A stretch of DNA of 64,000 nucleotides from an uncultured Bacilli bacterium (GCA_934096265.1 CAKOLI010000001.1:124001-188000); one strand, 5' to 3'. Positions 8,228 through 20,600 are shown, numbered from the stretch's first letter. Numbers and translations are program-made. The notes: generated by a model not told the origin, from the sequence alone.

Positions 8228-10610
8228 TTATAAAAAAGTAGAGAAGAAATGGATTAAGTACTGGAAAGAAAACGAAACATTTAAAACAGATATATGGGAC
8301 TTTAGCAAACCTAAATACTATGTACTAGATATGTTTCCATACCCATCAGGAGTAGGATTACACGCAGGACATCCAGAAGGATATACCGCTACTGATATAA
8401 TCGCAAGATTAAAAAGAATGCAAGGATATAACGTCCTTCACCCAATGGGTTGGGATGCCTTTGGCCTACCTGCAGAACAATATGCTATAACTACAGGTAA
8501 CCATCCTAGTACCTTTACCCAAAAAAACATAGAAACATTTAAAAACCAATTAATTTCACTAGGCCTTTCATACGATTGGACTAAAGAAATATCTACTGCC
8601 GACCCTAAATATTACAAATGGACCCAATGGATATTTAAACGCTTATACGAAGATAAACTAGCCATCTACAAAGATATGCCTGTTAATTGGTGTGAAGAAC
8701 TAGGTACAGTATTATCTAACGATGAAATAATAGATGGTAAAAGTGAAAGAGGAGGATACCCCGTTGTAAGAAAAAACATGAAACAATGGGTAATAGATAT
8801 CCCTAAATATGCTGAAATATTACTAGATGGCCTAAATGATATTGACTGGCCACTTTCAACCAAAGAAATACAACGAAATTGGATTGGCAAAAGTATAGGA
8901 GCACAAATTAACTTTAAAGTAGAAAATACAGACTACGAATTCACAGTATTTACTACAAGATGTGATACCCTATATGGAGCAACCTACTGTGTACTAGCAC
9001 CAGAACATCCTCTTGTAGCAAAAATAACTACTGAAGATAAAAAAGAAGAAGTATCTGCCTATATCGAAAAATGCTCTAGTAAATCAGAACTAGAAAGAAC
9101 AGATCTAAACAAAGACAAAACAGGCGTATTTACTGGTGCCTATGCAATAAATCCTATAAACAACAAAAAAATACCTATCTGGATAAGCGACTACGTCCTA
9201 TTAAGCTATGGAACAGGTTCCATCATGGCGGTGCCGGCACATGATGAAAGAGACTATGAATTTGCCAAAAAATTCAACCTAGAAATAATTCCAGTAATAG
9301 AAGGGGGAGACATCACCAAAAATGCCTATACTCAAGATGGTATTCATATTAACTCAGGATTTTTAAATGGCCTAGATAAACAAGAAGCAATAAATAAAAT
9401 GATAGAATATCTAGAAAAAGAAGGAATAGGCAAATTAAAAGTAAACTATCGTATAAGACAGTGGATATTTGCAAGACAAAGATATTGGGGAGAACCAGTG
9501 CCAATAATCCACCTAGAAAACGGACAAACAATAGCCCTAAAAGATGAAGAACTACCACTTATCTTACCAGTACTAAAAGATTATAAAAGCAAAAATGGTA
9601 AATCTCCACTAGATAATGATGATAAGTTTAAAAATGTAGTAGTAAATGGCATAAAAGGAGAAAGAGAAACCGCTACTATGCCAGGAGCGGCAGGTTCATC
9701 ATGGTACTATTTAAGATATATTGACCCAAATAATGATACATGCCTTGCCAACCAAGAATTACTTAAACATTGGATGCCAGTAGACCTATACGTAGGTGGC
9801 CCAGAACATGCAGTAGGACACTTATTATACTCCAGAATGTGGTGTAACTACTTATATCAAAAAGGTATCTCTCCTGTAAAAGAACCATTCAAAAAACTAG
9901 TCCATCAAGGCATGATACTAGGAGAAAATGGTCTAAAAATGGGTAAACGCTTCCCAGAATATGTTATAAATCCAACAGATATAGTTAATTCCCATGGAGC
10001 AGACGCCCTAAGACTATACGAAATGTTTATGGGCCCTATTCAAGCGGACAAACCATGGAGTAACCAAGGCATCGATGGAGCTAAAAAATTTATAGATAGA
10101 ATATATCGTATCTTTGAAGCAAACAAAGTAACAGAAGATAACAACAAAAAATTAGAAAAAATATATAACCAAACAGTTAAAGGAGTAACAGAAGACTACG
10201 AAAGTCTAAACTTTAACACCGCTATATCTAAACTAATGATCTTCGTAAACGCAGTATATAAAGAAGATAATCTACCTAAAGAATATGCCGAAGGCTTTGT
10301 CAAATTACTAAGCCCAGTATGTCCTTTCTTAGGAGAAGAACTATGGCAAACGCTAGGAAATAATAACACCATCACATACGAACCATGGCCTACTTATGAT
10401 GAGACTAAACTACAAGAAGATACAACCACTATCGCGGTACAAGTAAATGGCAAACTAAGAGATACCATCAAAATAAAAATAGATGAAGAAGAAAACATAG
10501 TAAAAGACCTAGCCTTAAACTCTCCTAATACCATTCGCCATCTTGAAAACTTACAAGTAATAAAAATAATATACATAAAAAACAAAATAGTTAACATAGT
10601 AGCTAAATAA
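8220..10610 (+). CDS. leuS: Leucyl-tRNA synthetase
   Basis: LeuRS charges tRNA-Leu. The 796-residue protein has the HIGH region as LHAGHPEGYTATDI after PYPSGVG, a CP1 editing domain (TTRCDTLYGATYCVLAPEHPL, then GTGSIMAVPAHDERDYEFA), and a catalytic C-half with GGPEHAVGHLLYSRMW. The KMSKS loop is written LKMGKRFPEYV, with Lys kept but SKS changed to GKR. A Rossmann/anticodon domain (DKPWSNQGIDGAKKFIDRIY) and a short C-terminal domain follow. Length is normal for bacterial LeuS (about 800-860). It is the second gene of a T-box operon and ends in a hairpin terminator. Confidence 0.95.
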   Translation: MYNYKKVEKKWIKYWKENETFKTDIWDFSKPKYYVLDMFPYPSGVGLHAGHPEGYTATDIIARLKRMQGYNVLHPMGWDAFGLPAEQYAITTGNHPSTFTQKNIETFKNQLISLGLSYDWTKEISTADPKYYKWTQWIFKRLYEDKLAIYKDMPVNWCEELGTVLSNDEIIDGKSERGGYPVVRKNMKQWVIDIPKYAEILLDGLNDIDWPLSTKEIQRNWIGKSIGAQINFKVENTDYEFTVFTTRCDTLYGATYCVLAPEHPLVAKITTEDKKEEVSAYIEKCSSKSELERTDLNKDKTGVFTGAYAINPINNKKIPIWISDYVLLSYGTGSIMAVPAHDERDYEFAKKFNLEIIPVIEGGDITKNAYTQDGIHINSGFLNGLDKQEAINKMIEYLEKEGIGKLKVNYRIRQWIFARQRYWGEPVPIIHLENGQTIALKDEELPLILPVLKDYKSKNGKSPLDNDDKFKNVVVNGIKGERETATMPGAAGSSWYYLRYIDPNNDTCLANQELLKHWMPVDLYVGGPEHAVGHLLYSRMWCNYLYQKGISPVKEPFKKLVHQGMILGENGLKMGKRFPEYVINPTDIVNSHGADALRLYEMFMGPIQADKPWSNQGIDGAKKFIDRIYRIFEANKVTEDNNKKLEKIYNQTVKGVTEDYESLNFNTAISKLMIFVNAVYKEDNLPKEYAEGFVKLLSPVCPFLGEELWQTLGNNNTITYEPWPTYDETKLQEDTTTIAVQVNGKLRDTIKIKIDEEENIVKDLALNSPNTIRHLENLQVIKIIYIKNKIVNIVAK

Positions 10611-10640
10611 AAATGTAGACCAAAATCTACATTTTTTTAA
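10610..10640 (+). terminator. Terminator after leuS
   Basis: AAATGTAGA (10611-10619) pairs with TCTACATTT (10626-10634) followed by a T-run, beginning at the leuS stop codon. Confidence 0.85.
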
Positions 10641-10703
10641 ACATCCTTAACAAAACAATTTATTTATTTAAAGATATATGATAAAATACTATCAGGTGAT
10701 ACA

Positions 10704-11684
10704 ATGAAAAAGATAATTACTTTATTAACAATATCTATTCTATTAATAGGGTGTACTAATAAAGAAGAAGAAATAACTAAAAATATATTTGCAATGGATA
10801 CATATATACAAGTAAAACTATATAAAAATACCAATACCAATAAAGATATACTAGAAAATATAAATAATATGTATTTAGAATATGACAAACTATGTGATAT
10901 GTATAATCAGTATGATAATGTAGTAAATGTATATTACTTAAATGAAATATTAGAAAATGATAAAGAAATAACTATTGATAAAAAACTAAGTGAATTAATT
11001 AAATACAGCTTAGAATCTTATAACAAGACAGATGGCTACTTTAACCCTGCAATAGGAAACATTACCCTTATGTGGCATAATTACTTACAAAATTCTAAAG
11101 TACCAAAAGAAGAAGAATTATCTAACTCAGGCAGCACTAATATAGAAGACATAATCCTAACAGATACAACCTACAAAAAGAAAAACAACGTAAAATTAGA
11201 CCTAGGAGGGATATGCAAAGGCTATACTACCCAAGTTGCTGGAGATTACCTAGAATTACTTGGTATAAAATCATATCTAATTAACGCAGGTGGTAACGTC
11301 AAAGTGGGATCTCACTACAATAATGATAAATACACAATAGGTATACAAGACCCAAGTACAAATGACATTCTAACCAAAGTATATGGAGAAAACATCTCTG
11401 TAGTTACCAGTGGAGACTATCAAAGATATTATGAAGTAGAAGGAATTAAATATAATCATATTATAAACCCTAAAACTAATACACCTTCTAATCAAAACAC
11501 AAGTGTAACTATAATAACCCCATCATCTAGTTATGGAGATATCATGTCTACATATCTCTTTATGCAAGATAAAGATACTATCCTAAACATTGTGGATAAT
11601 ACTCCTGATATAGAAGCTATAATTGTAGATAATAAAGGCAATATAACAAAATCAAAAGGTTTTACTAACTATGAAGAAAAGTGA
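10704..11684 (+). CDS. apbE: FAD:protein FMN transferase (ApbE/FmnB family) lipoprotein
   Basis: ApbE enzymes transfer FMN from FAD to a Ser/Thr of target proteins outside the cytoplasmic membrane. The 326-residue protein begins with a lipoprotein signal (TLLTISILLIGCTNKE, lipobox Cys about 18). It shows the family signature FAMDTYIQVKLY, LDLGGICKGYTTQVA, YLINAGGNVKVGS, the IGIQDP strand and VVTSGDYQRYYEVEG, with YNHIINPKTNTP near the end. These match the Mg/FAD-binding residues of ApbE. It overlaps the next gene by 14 bases and heads a four-gene cluster with EetA-like, EetB-like and FMN-binding proteins, which supplies its probable substrate. Confidence 0.93.
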   Translation: MKKIITLLTISILLIGCTNKEEEITKNIFAMDTYIQVKLYKNTNTNKDILENINNMYLEYDKLCDMYNQYDNVVNVYYLNEILENDKEITIDKKLSELIKYSLESYNKTDGYFNPAIGNITLMWHNYLQNSKVPKEEELSNSGSTNIEDIILTDTTYKKKNNVKLDLGGICKGYTTQVAGDYLELLGIKSYLINAGGNVKVGSHYNNDKYTIGIQDPSTNDILTKVYGENISVVTSGDYQRYYEVEGIKYNHIINPKTNTPSNQNTSVTIITPSSSYGDIMSTYLFMQDKDTILNIVDNTPDIEAIIVDNKGNITKSKGFTNYEEK

Positions 11685-12030
11685 TATCATACTAATAATC
11701 TCCCTCTTAATAATAAGCCTAATTGGAATTATATTTATAAATACCTCTTCCAAAGATTCCAAAACTGCATACGTCTATTATGACAACAAAGAAATCCTAA
11801 AAATACATCTAAATACTAAAAAAACATACACCGTAAAAGGATATTTAGATGACGTAGTTATCGAAACTGATATAGGTAAAATAAGAGTAAAACAAGAAAC
11901 TAGCCCTAGACACTTATGCCAAAAATGGGGCTGGATAAGCAACGAATATACCCCAATTATATGCCTACCTAACAAAATAGTAATAAAAATTAAAACTAAT
12001 GAATCTAAAATAGATACCGTGGTGAGTTAA
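11671..12030 (+). CDS. NusG domain II protein, EetA-like
   Basis: The 119-residue protein has one N-terminal membrane anchor (about 5-24) and an extracytoplasmic NusG-II (NGN-less, KOW-like beta) domain. It carries the conserved end pattern SPRHLCQKWGWI...PIICLPNKIVIKI, where C..xGWI and ICLPN are typical of the family. In Listeria the gene called eetA in the flavin-based extracellular electron transfer locus encodes this family, located beside an EetB transporter-like protein. Here it sits between apbE (14-base overlap) and the EetB-like gene (adjacent stop and start), so translation is coupled. A role in electron transfer from the membrane quinone pool is inferred from synteny. Confidence 0.8.
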   Translation: MKKSDIILIISLLIISLIGIIFINTSSKDSKTAYVYYDNKEILKIHLNTKKTYTVKGYLDDVVIETDIGKIRVKQETSPRHLCQKWGWISNEYTPIICLPNKIVIKIKTNESKIDTVVS

Positions 12031-12540
12031 ATGAATATAAAAAAAATAAGCAGACTATCTATGCTAACAGCCTTATCTGTAGTAATAGGTATAATAGAAA
12101 ACTATATAATAGTACTAAATAACATTATTCCAGGACTAAAACTAGGTCTTGCTAATACAGTAATCATCCTAGTATTATATATATATGGCTTTAAAGATGC
12201 CCTATGCGTATCCATCCTAAGAGTAATACTAGTATCCCTACTTATAAATGGCTTATTTACAGTTCCTTTTTATTTTAGCTTATCAGGAGCCATCCTAAGT
12301 ATTATCTCCATGGCCCTATTCAAAAAACTAAAAATATTCTCCCAAATATCAGTAAGCGTAATAGGCTCTATTGCCCATAGCATAGGCCAAATTCTAGTAG
12401 GAATACTTATAATAAATAAATCTATAGTATACTACTTACCATACCTATTAATATTCTCTATAATTACAGGCATAATAACAGGAATAATAAGTAAAAAAAT
12501 ACTACAAAACATGTCTACTTTACTAAATAATGTTGCATAA
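12031..12540 (+). CDS. Gx transporter family membrane protein, EetB-like
   Basis: The 169-residue protein is almost entirely hydrophobic, with five or six predicted spans, and opens with KKISRLSMLTALSVVIGIIE followed by IPGLKLGLANTVIILVLYIYG. That is the Gx transporter signature (PF07456, often mis-annotated heptaprenyl diphosphate synthase component I). Listeria EetB belongs to this family. The ATG follows the stop codon of the EetA-like gene with no gap. It probably acts in the membrane as part of the electron-transfer apparatus or as a flavin/quinone-related channel; the exact role is unproven even in studied organisms. Confidence 0.82.
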   Translation: MNIKKISRLSMLTALSVVIGIIENYIIVLNNIIPGLKLGLANTVIILVLYIYGFKDALCVSILRVILVSLLINGLFTVPFYFSLSGAILSIISMALFKKLKIFSQISVSVIGSIAHSIGQILVGILIINKSIVYYLPYLLIFSIITGIITGIISKKILQNMSTLLNNVA

Positions 12541-12585
12541 AAAATAAAAATATAATATAATTACTATATCATAAGGAGGATTAAT

Positions 12586-13047
12586 ATGAAGAAAATATTT
12601 AGTATACTTAGTGTAATAATGCTATCTTTTGCCCTAGTAGGATGTGGTACAGGCAAATACAAAGAAGGAACATACGAAGGAAGTGTAATAGATACCTACG
12701 GTGGAGAAAATAACACTGCAAGCGCTAAAGTAGAAGTAGATTCTAAAGGTAAAATTAAATCAGTATACCTAGATACTACATATACTAAAGATGGAGTACA
12801 AACAACTAAGAAAACCCTAAAAGAAGATTATGGTATGAAAACAGCTTCTAAAAACATAGGTAAAATAGAAGGCGGAAAAGAATGGTACGAACAAGTAGAA
12901 GCATTAGAAAAAGAAGTAGTAAAAAATCAAGGCATTGACTTCATCAAATTAGATTCTGATGGTAAAACAGATGCAGTATCAGGATGCACAATGAAAATAG
13001 ACGCTATGTATAAAGCATTAGAAATAGCCCTAAATAAAGCAAAATAA
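12586..13047 (+). CDS. FMN-binding (flavinylated) lipoprotein, PplA-like
   Basis: The 153-residue protein starts with a lipoprotein signal (SVIMLSFALVGCGTG, lipobox Cys about 20) and contains one FMN-binding domain (PF04205): YKEGTYEGSV near the N-terminus, central KTLKEDYGMK, and the flavinylation motif DAVSGCTMKI, where the Thr is the expected FMN attachment site. The usual motif is D-A-x-S-G-A-T; here Ala is Cys. PplA of Listeria has two such domains and is flavinylated by ApbE/FmnB. AGGAGG lies ahead of the ATG. It closes the cluster and is followed by a terminator, so it is the likely substrate of the ApbE encoded three genes upstream and the likely surface electron carrier. Confidence 0.9.
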   Translation: MKKIFSILSVIMLSFALVGCGTGKYKEGTYEGSVIDTYGGENNTASAKVEVDSKGKIKSVYLDTTYTKDGVQTTKKTLKEDYGMKTASKNIGKIEGGKEWYEQVEALEKEVVKNQGIDFIKLDSDGKTDAVSGCTMKIDAMYKALEIALNKAK

Positions 13048-13080
13048 AGTAACTACCTAAATAAAAGTAGTTACTTTTTA
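13046..13080. terminator. Bidirectional terminator between the FMN-binding gene and rodA
   Basis: AAAGTAACTAC pairs with GTAGTTACTTT around a ten-base loop, with T-runs on both strands. It separates two convergent genes. Confidence 0.85.
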
Positions 13081-14217
13081 ATTTGTATACCTTAAACTTT
13101 GATTTGATATATTAAACACTATTCCTACTAAAAACATATAAGAAAGCAAACTAGAACCACCATAACTAATAAAAGGAAGCGTAATACCCATAATAGGCAA
13201 AAGACCAACTGTCATAGATAAACTCCATATCTGTTGAAACAAAAGCATCGCAGTAATCCCAATAACAGTATACTTATCTGTACTATCATATACCTTAGAA
13301 GAACAATTAATCAAACTAATATCAAAATATGCAAACAAAATAATCAAACTAATAGAACCTATAAAGCCATAATTAGAAGCAAATACCCCATATATAAAAT
13401 CAGTCTGTAACTCAGGAAAATATATAGGAGTATTATTAAATCCATGACCAGTAGCACCCGCACTACCTATTGCAATAAGAGAATTAGTAAGCTGACTCCC
13501 ACTACCAGTAGACCAATTAATAATTCTATCAATCCTATAGAAAAAACTAGTACCAAATATTTTAATAAACAAATCATCATTAATAAAATAAATACCAAAT
13601 AATACCCCTAAGAATAAAAGAAGTATTCCTCCTAAAGATATAAACCATCTCCTCCTAAATCCACCTACAAACATCATCACAACCGTTGTAAATAGATAAA
13701 TAAGCACCGCTCCAGTATCAGGTTCTACAAACGTAAGAGCAGAAGGAATTAAAACTACTAACATAACCTTTAAAATAAACTTAAGCTCAACATCCACACT
13801 AGGATTAGTATAAGTATTATTATAATCATTAATCATTCTAGAAAGCGTCAAAATAAGAATTACCTTCATAAACTCAGAAGGCTGTAACAAAAAAAATCCA
13901 AAATCAAACCAACACCTAGAATTATTAACACTCTTACCAAAAAAAAGCACCAATACTAATAAAATAACATTAATAACATATAAAACATAAGCACTATTAT
14001 GCAAAATTTTATTCCCAATACTCATAATAGCATAAGCAACCCCAAAACCAAGTACATACCAAACAAACTGCTTCAAATACAAATTATGCATATAACTAGG
14101 AAGTAGGCTGCTAGCACTATATATAGTACTAACACTAATTAAAGCAAATAAAATTATAGGAATAATAATACTCATCTCAACCTTATATTTAGAAATATTT
14201 TTGATACAAATCACCAA
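13078..14217 (-). CDS. rodA: RodA/FtsW-type SEDS peptidoglycan polymerase, RodA-like
   Basis: SEDS proteins polymerise lipid II glycan strands in the membrane. The 379-residue protein has about ten spans and the SEDS features NNSRCWFDFGFFLLQPSEFMK, FVEPDTGAVLIYLFT and, in the long extracellular loop, TPIYFPELQTDFIYGVF with the essential Asp. It ends ITLPFISYGGSSLLSYM. The pattern is closer to RodA than FtsW and there is no nearby division gene. The start is uncertain: TTG 14217 or GTG 14214 lie next to AAAGAGAG. It is monocistronic and convergent with the electron-transfer cluster. Confidence 0.9.
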   Translation of the reverse strand: MVICIKNISKYKVEMSIIIPIILFALISVSTIYSASSLLPSYMHNLYLKQFVWYVLGFGVAYAIMSIGNKILHNSAYVLYVINVILLVLVLFFGKSVNNSRCWFDFGFFLLQPSEFMKVILILTLSRMINDYNNTYTNPSVDVELKFILKVMLVVLIPSALTFVEPDTGAVLIYLFTTVVMMFVGGFRRRWFISLGGILLLFLGVLFGIYFINDDLFIKIFGTSFFYRIDRIINWSTGSGSQLTNSLIAIGSAGATGHGFNNTPIYFPELQTDFIYGVFASNYGFIGSISLIILFAYFDISLINCSSKVYDSTDKYTVIGITAMLLFQQIWSLSMTVGLLPIMGITLPFISYGGSSLLSYMFLVGIVFNISNQSLRYTN

Positions 14218-14303
14218 CTCTCTTTAAATATTATACCAAAAAAAATCAATATTAAATAACATATTTTAAAAAAACAAACATAATTTATATTGGAAGGTGA
14301 GTT

Positions 14304-14633
14304 ATGAATAAAAATATACCTAAAATGTATAAAAATAAAATAGATAAAAAACTAAATAATAGCCAGTTAGTATATTCTACTTTAAATAACAATAGTAATA
14401 ATATAAATATTAACCCTAAAAGCAAAGAAGATAAAATACTAGATAAATTTACTCTCAATCAAAAAATATACAATATCTTTCATAGCAAAAACTACATCTA
14501 TAAAGCGGATGTTACCATCGTAACTAAAAATAATACTTACAAAAAAAGAATAATAGCAAGAAGTGGTAACAATCTAATTACATTAGATAATGAATATATA
14601 AATATAGATGATATCATAGATATCTACGAATAA
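14304..14633 (+). CDS. Small protein of unknown function with a beta-rich C-terminal domain
   Basis: The 109-residue protein is preceded by GGAAGGTGAG and starts at ATG. Residues 1-50 are polar, Asn/Lys rich and probably flexible. Residues 55-109 (QKIYNIFHSKNYIYKADVTIVTKNNTYKKRIIARSGNNLITLDNEYINIDDIIDIYE) form a run of predicted beta strands in a pattern like Sm/SH3-type small barrels, sometimes seen in Firmicutes spore-coat or RNA-associated small proteins. No family is recognised with confidence. It is a single-gene unit with its own terminator, divergent from rodA. Confidence 0.55.
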   Translation: MNKNIPKMYKNKIDKKLNNSQLVYSTLNNNSNNININPKSKEDKILDKFTLNQKIYNIFHSKNYIYKADVTIVTKNNTYKKRIIARSGNNLITLDNEYINIDDIIDIYE

Positions 14634-17600
14634 AAATACAAGTTAAATAATTTGTATTTTTTTAATTCTTGATGTACAATGAAAAGTAAAAAAGGAGAAT
14701 TATGAAAGAAAGCGATAAAAATGGCGGATGATAAACCAATAATAAAAGCAACTACTCCAAACAGTAATAAATATGATACTAAAATAGATGTGTATACTAA
14801 GGATCCTAAGGGTCCTCATGAATCAATTCATATTGTAATTGATAGTGATTCAAAATCCACACATATTATAGATACAACAAATGGTAGCACAGAACATACA
14901 GATATTAAATGTTATTTTAATTCGGCTTGCATGAAGTATTTCCAAGAAAATTTTGATGATAATTGTTATGAATTAACTGTATTAAGATGGTTTAGAGATA
15001 ATTTTGTATCAAAAAAAGATAAATAAGTAAAAATTTTACCTATTCATCAACAATCTGATATAGCCTATATAATCGAGAGTAGGCTATATTTCCTTATTTA
15101 TATAACTCTCTTTTTAAAAGATCAATATTATCATTCATAATGGTTAAATAATTCTCATTAGAATTAGTAACCCCTCCATCGACAGAAAACATATCATTTA
15201 CCTTAACCAAAGTGGCTTTCTTACTATCAAGTAACTTCTTAACAGTATCATTAGTATCATTATCCTTAGTATATATATACTTAATACTACCATTATTAAT
15301 AAGTCTTCTAACATCTTCTATCGTCTTTTGTGTCAAATTCTCATCTTCTTCTAAAGAAATAACCTTCAAATCATACTTCTCTAAAAACTTAAACACATGA
15401 TTATCAACTACAATAGTATCATAAGAAGAACTCTTAACCGCAGTCTTAATCTTAGCATCAAGAGAAGATAACTTCAACTTCAAACTCTCATAATTATCAT
15501 CAACCTCTTTTATCAAATAAGGATTACTTATATATTCATTAAGACCATTCTTAAGATTCTGTGCCATCATTAAATAATTATAAGGATTTAACCACAACTC
15601 CTCAATAGAATTATTTATCTCCATCCCTAAAGCAACATCTATAATCTTCAAATTACTATTTTGATTAATCATCTTAACAGCATAATCCCTATCCCTATCA
15701 AGACTATTAAAAACAAACAAATCATTACTACTATAATCAGCTATCTGCTTACTAGTAAGCTCATAAGTAGTAACATCAACCCCATTAGGATATATACTAT
15801 TAATCTTAGCATTATTACCATATAAATAAGTAGTAATATAATTAATAGGATATATAGTAGTATAAATAACTATATCCTCCATATTATCCCTCTTAAAACA
15901 TCCACATAAAGATAAACATACCACTATTAACAAAATAAATTTCTTTTTCATACTTAATTTACCCCTTTCTAACCTAGGCACAGGATCATATCCACCTTTA
16001 CTAAAAGGATTACATCTAAGTATCCTAAAAATACTTAAACATCCTCCTTTAAATATTCCATAAGTACTAATAGCTTCTTTAGAATAATCAGAACAAGTAG
16101 GGTAATACTTACAATATAAATGGAACCTTCCTGGTATCCTTTGATATAAATTAATCAAACCTAAAAGTATACGCTTCATACTAATCACATATCCATTTTA
16201 TCAAAAAAAACAATCTTTGTCTATAAAAACAAAATTGTTTATACTAATTTAACATTTAACATACTAATTATTTTAGTACATAATTCCTATTATCATGTAC
16301 CATATCTTTAGATAAAACTAACTTCTTATATTTACCCCTATTACTTTGTACCTCAAACCTAGCTTCTTTAGTTAAATTAAACATAATCTCAAACAAACTT
16401 CTAGCTCCTGTTTTAAGAAGTTGTGCTTGCTTTGCAATCGCAAGAATTACCTCATCATCATAAACCAAATCAACCCCATACAAACTAAATAACTCCTTAG
16501 TAAGCAACATTGGGCTATTAGAAGAATTATTAAGTATATCAGTTAAAATATCTATAGTCATAGGATTCATAATAATCTTATTATTACACCTCCCAATAAA
16601 CTCAGGAAGTAACCCATACTTATTAAAATTATCAGTAGAGTAGGGATTAGTCCTCTTACTTACATAATCTTTATTAAAACCAACAGGTTCCTTAGATATA
16701 ACTTGTTCTCTAAGCCCAGAAAAAGCCCCCATTGCCACAAAAGTCATATTAGTAGTATTAAGAGAAATATCCCTCTTCTTATATTCAAAACAATAACTAC
16801 CACCCTCCATAAGCTTAAGCAAAGACTCTAACACTCCAGCAGTAGCAACCTTCTCATTAGCCCCCATACTAGCTTTCTTATCAATCTCATCCACAACCAG
16901 TATTCCTCTTTCTGCAAGCCCAATATCATCAGAAGCACTAGCTAACAAATGAGCAAGCATCTCATCAACAGACTTACCAACATAACCCGCCATCGTATAC
17001 TGAGTAGCATCTTCTACTACCATAGGAATATTTAAATCCTTAGATAAAAGCCTAAACAACTCTGTCTTTCCAACACCAGTATCTCCACATATCAAAATAT
17101 TTTGCTTAAGCCTAGGATTATTAATCCTCTGATTAATATCAATCGCAGATATAACATCCTTAACCTGATCATTTTGCCCTCTTAAAGAATTAGTAACACG
17201 ACTATATAAACTACTAACATCAATATCTACACTTGAATTAATATTTGTACTAACCTTCTTACTAACATCCTTCTTAGAATCTAAAGAAACAACTTCTTGA
17301 TATAATAAATTATCATTATCGCTATAAATATCATTCTCACATAACATTTGAATAATATATTCACCAACTTCTCTAGCTTCTCCACATATAGCTTCCCCAA
17401 CAGCCCTATAAGAAGATACTCCAAGATCTACTGCCTCCATCTCCTTAACCTGTTTATTCACAGTATAAGTACGAATATTATTATTTATTATTTTTTGATA
17501 ATATAAATACTTATCAATACTCTCAAAATAATTATTAGACAAACTAATTATCGCTTGCTTATTACCTGCATAAAAACCAATCCCAAGCCCAAGATCAAGC

Positions 17601-20600
17601 TCATCATCAGCCTCAATACAATTCTTAAGTACATCATTAAATGTATTAATAGATAAAGGAAAACCAAATACATACCTATCATTTAATGAATCAATATCAT
17701 TGGCAAAAGAATACTTATACTGTATCTCCTTCATATAAGAAATATTCTCAACAAACTCCTTCTTAGGTACAAAAATCTTCATATCATTACTAACATCCCC
17801 AAGTAAAAAAGTACAAGGTTCTAACTTATATTCATCCTTAAATTTCTTTCTCTTAAAAATAATAACAACATCTTTCACATATATCACCTTAAATAAATTA
17901 TACATGACTAATTAAATATTTTTCATACATTTTACATAAACTTAACAAAAAAACAAGTTATATTCCTATAACTTGCGGTATAAACCAATAGCTTTTCCTA
18001 ATATAGTAACATTATTCAAAATAATAGGAAGCATAAAATCATTCTCAGGTTGCAATCTAAAATATCCATCTTCTTTATAAAAAGTCTTTAAAGTAACCTC
18101 ATTATCTTCAGTCATCGCGACTACTTTCTCTCCATTTCTAGCAGTATTACATCTTTCTACTATAACAATATCTCCATCATATATCCCAGCATTAATCATA
18201 CTCTCACCACTAACCCTTAAAGTAAATACCTCACTTTTAGTAGGCACCAAATAAGAAGGCAGTTGAAAATATTCATTAGGCATCTCAATAGCCTCGATAG
18301 GGGACCCAGCAGTAACCTTACCAAGAAGAGGAACCGAAACAACATCTTCTCCCTTATCTAAATACTCATTATCAACAAGTAACTCAATAGCTCTATTCTT
18401 AGTACTTTCTTTCTTTATATATCCTTTATCCTCAAGATTATTCAAATGTACATACACCGTCGCAGGAGACTTAAGACCAATACTAGCACCTATCTCTCTA
18501 ATTGAAGGAGGATACTTATGTTCTGCAATAAACTCTTTAATATACTTTAAAACTTCCTCTTGTTTACTAGTAAGTCTTTCTTTCTTATTAACCATCCTTT
18601 TCACCTCTACAAGCAGTATAACATAATAGATGTAAAATGTCAAACTTTTGTTCGAGAAAGTATTGACAAAGAACATTTGTTCGTGTTATCATTGAAATAC
18701 ATTAAAGGAGGTAATAAATATGAATAAAATTAAAAAAAGCAAAGGAGTAATATTCTTCTATTTAATACTATTACTATCAACATTCTTTCTATGTAGTAAT
18801 ACAGACAAATACAAAGAAAAAGAACACGAATATAATTTAGTATTACAAAAATAAAATTATATGGTATACTTATAGTAGTTTAAGAAAATATTATAAAAGG
18901 TGATTATATGAAATGTTTAATAACAGGAGCATCTTCTGGCATAGGGAAAGATATGGCTAATTACATGAGAAATCTAGGATATGATTTATATTTAGTATCT
19001 AAAGATAAAGATAAATTAGATTCTTCATTTAAAGATGATAAACATATAACTAAAATAGCCCTAGATTTATCTAAAGAGATAAACTGTTATAAATTATATG
19101 ATATGTTAAAAGATAAAGATATAGATATATTAATTAATAATGCTGGCTTTGGAGATGCAGGATACTTTACTTCCACTGATATATCTAAAGAATTAAATAT
19201 GATTGACTTAAACATAAAAGCATACCATATCCTAACTAAATTATTTTTAAAACTCTTTACAGAAAGAGACTATGGCCACATTCTAAATGTTGCCTCAATA
19301 GCAGGCTTTATGCCAGGTCCCTTCATGGCGACCTATTATGCCACTAAATCATATGTACTAAATCTATCCCTTGCTATTAGTGAAGAACTAAAACAATCTA
19401 AATCAAAAGTAAAAATATCTATACTATGCCCAGGACCCGTTAAAACTAACTTTAATAAAACCGCTAATGTCAAATTCAACATATCATCAATAAGTAGTAA
19501 AAAATGTGCCAAAATAGCTATAGAAGAAATGTTTGAAGGACGCTTAATAATTATCCCATCTAAATTCATAAAACTAGGTAGAATAGCTTCAAAATTCTTA
19601 CCTTTAAACTTAGTAATGTATATAAATTCTAAAATACAAAGAAAAAAGATATATAAAAATAAATAACAAAAAACGTAAGAAAAAATACTATCTATAATCA
19701 TAACGATTACTAGAAATAGTATTTTTTTTAAATACAAAAAAGCAAGTACTTACTTAATTTTCCTTGCTTCTAAATAATATCTCTTATCATAACTATGACC
19801 CATAGAGAAAGTCTTTCTAGGTAAAGCACCATCTAAAATAACACTAGAGAATAACTCTTCCTTCTTCATAGGAGGAAGCAAAATACCTAAATTATTATCT
19901 TTATTTGCCAAACTTCTAACAACATCATCTCCATGAATATAATCAATCTTACCATCATGATTACTCAAATACTCATCAATAAATATTTGTATAGAACCAA
20001 CTGCCAAATTAGATTTAGGATTTTCTATATAAATAATCTTATCCATATCCTTAGAAACTAACTCTAACTTTTGACCATTACCATCTTCATTAATATTATA
20101 ATACTTATATAAACTATCTATAAAATCATTAACATCTATATCAAATAACACTCTATGAATAGGTTCAAATTCTAATGCCTCACTATGGAGATTAACAACT
20201 TCTACAAGTGCATATCTAGCTTTTTCTAATACTTTACTATCTGCACCACTTTCTTTTAAAGCTTCATAGCAAGCCTTCGCAGTAGCTAAAGAATGATTTC
20301 CATCTCCAACTGCGAATAACAACACACCCTTATCATTAACATTATACTTCTTATTAAAGTTATCTACATTAGCTAAACCATCAAGTTTATCCATAATATC
20401 ATTAATAACTTCTTCACTTAGCCTATATCCCTTAATATGTCCACCATTTTGCATAAGAGGAGTATCATATACTAAATCCTTATCACTAACAATCTTATCT
20501 AAATTATCAATAATACTCTTACTATCATCATCAATTAGTAACATAACATGAGGTAGTTCTATAAGGGCATTATTTCTTACTTTCATTCTAGGTGGTATCC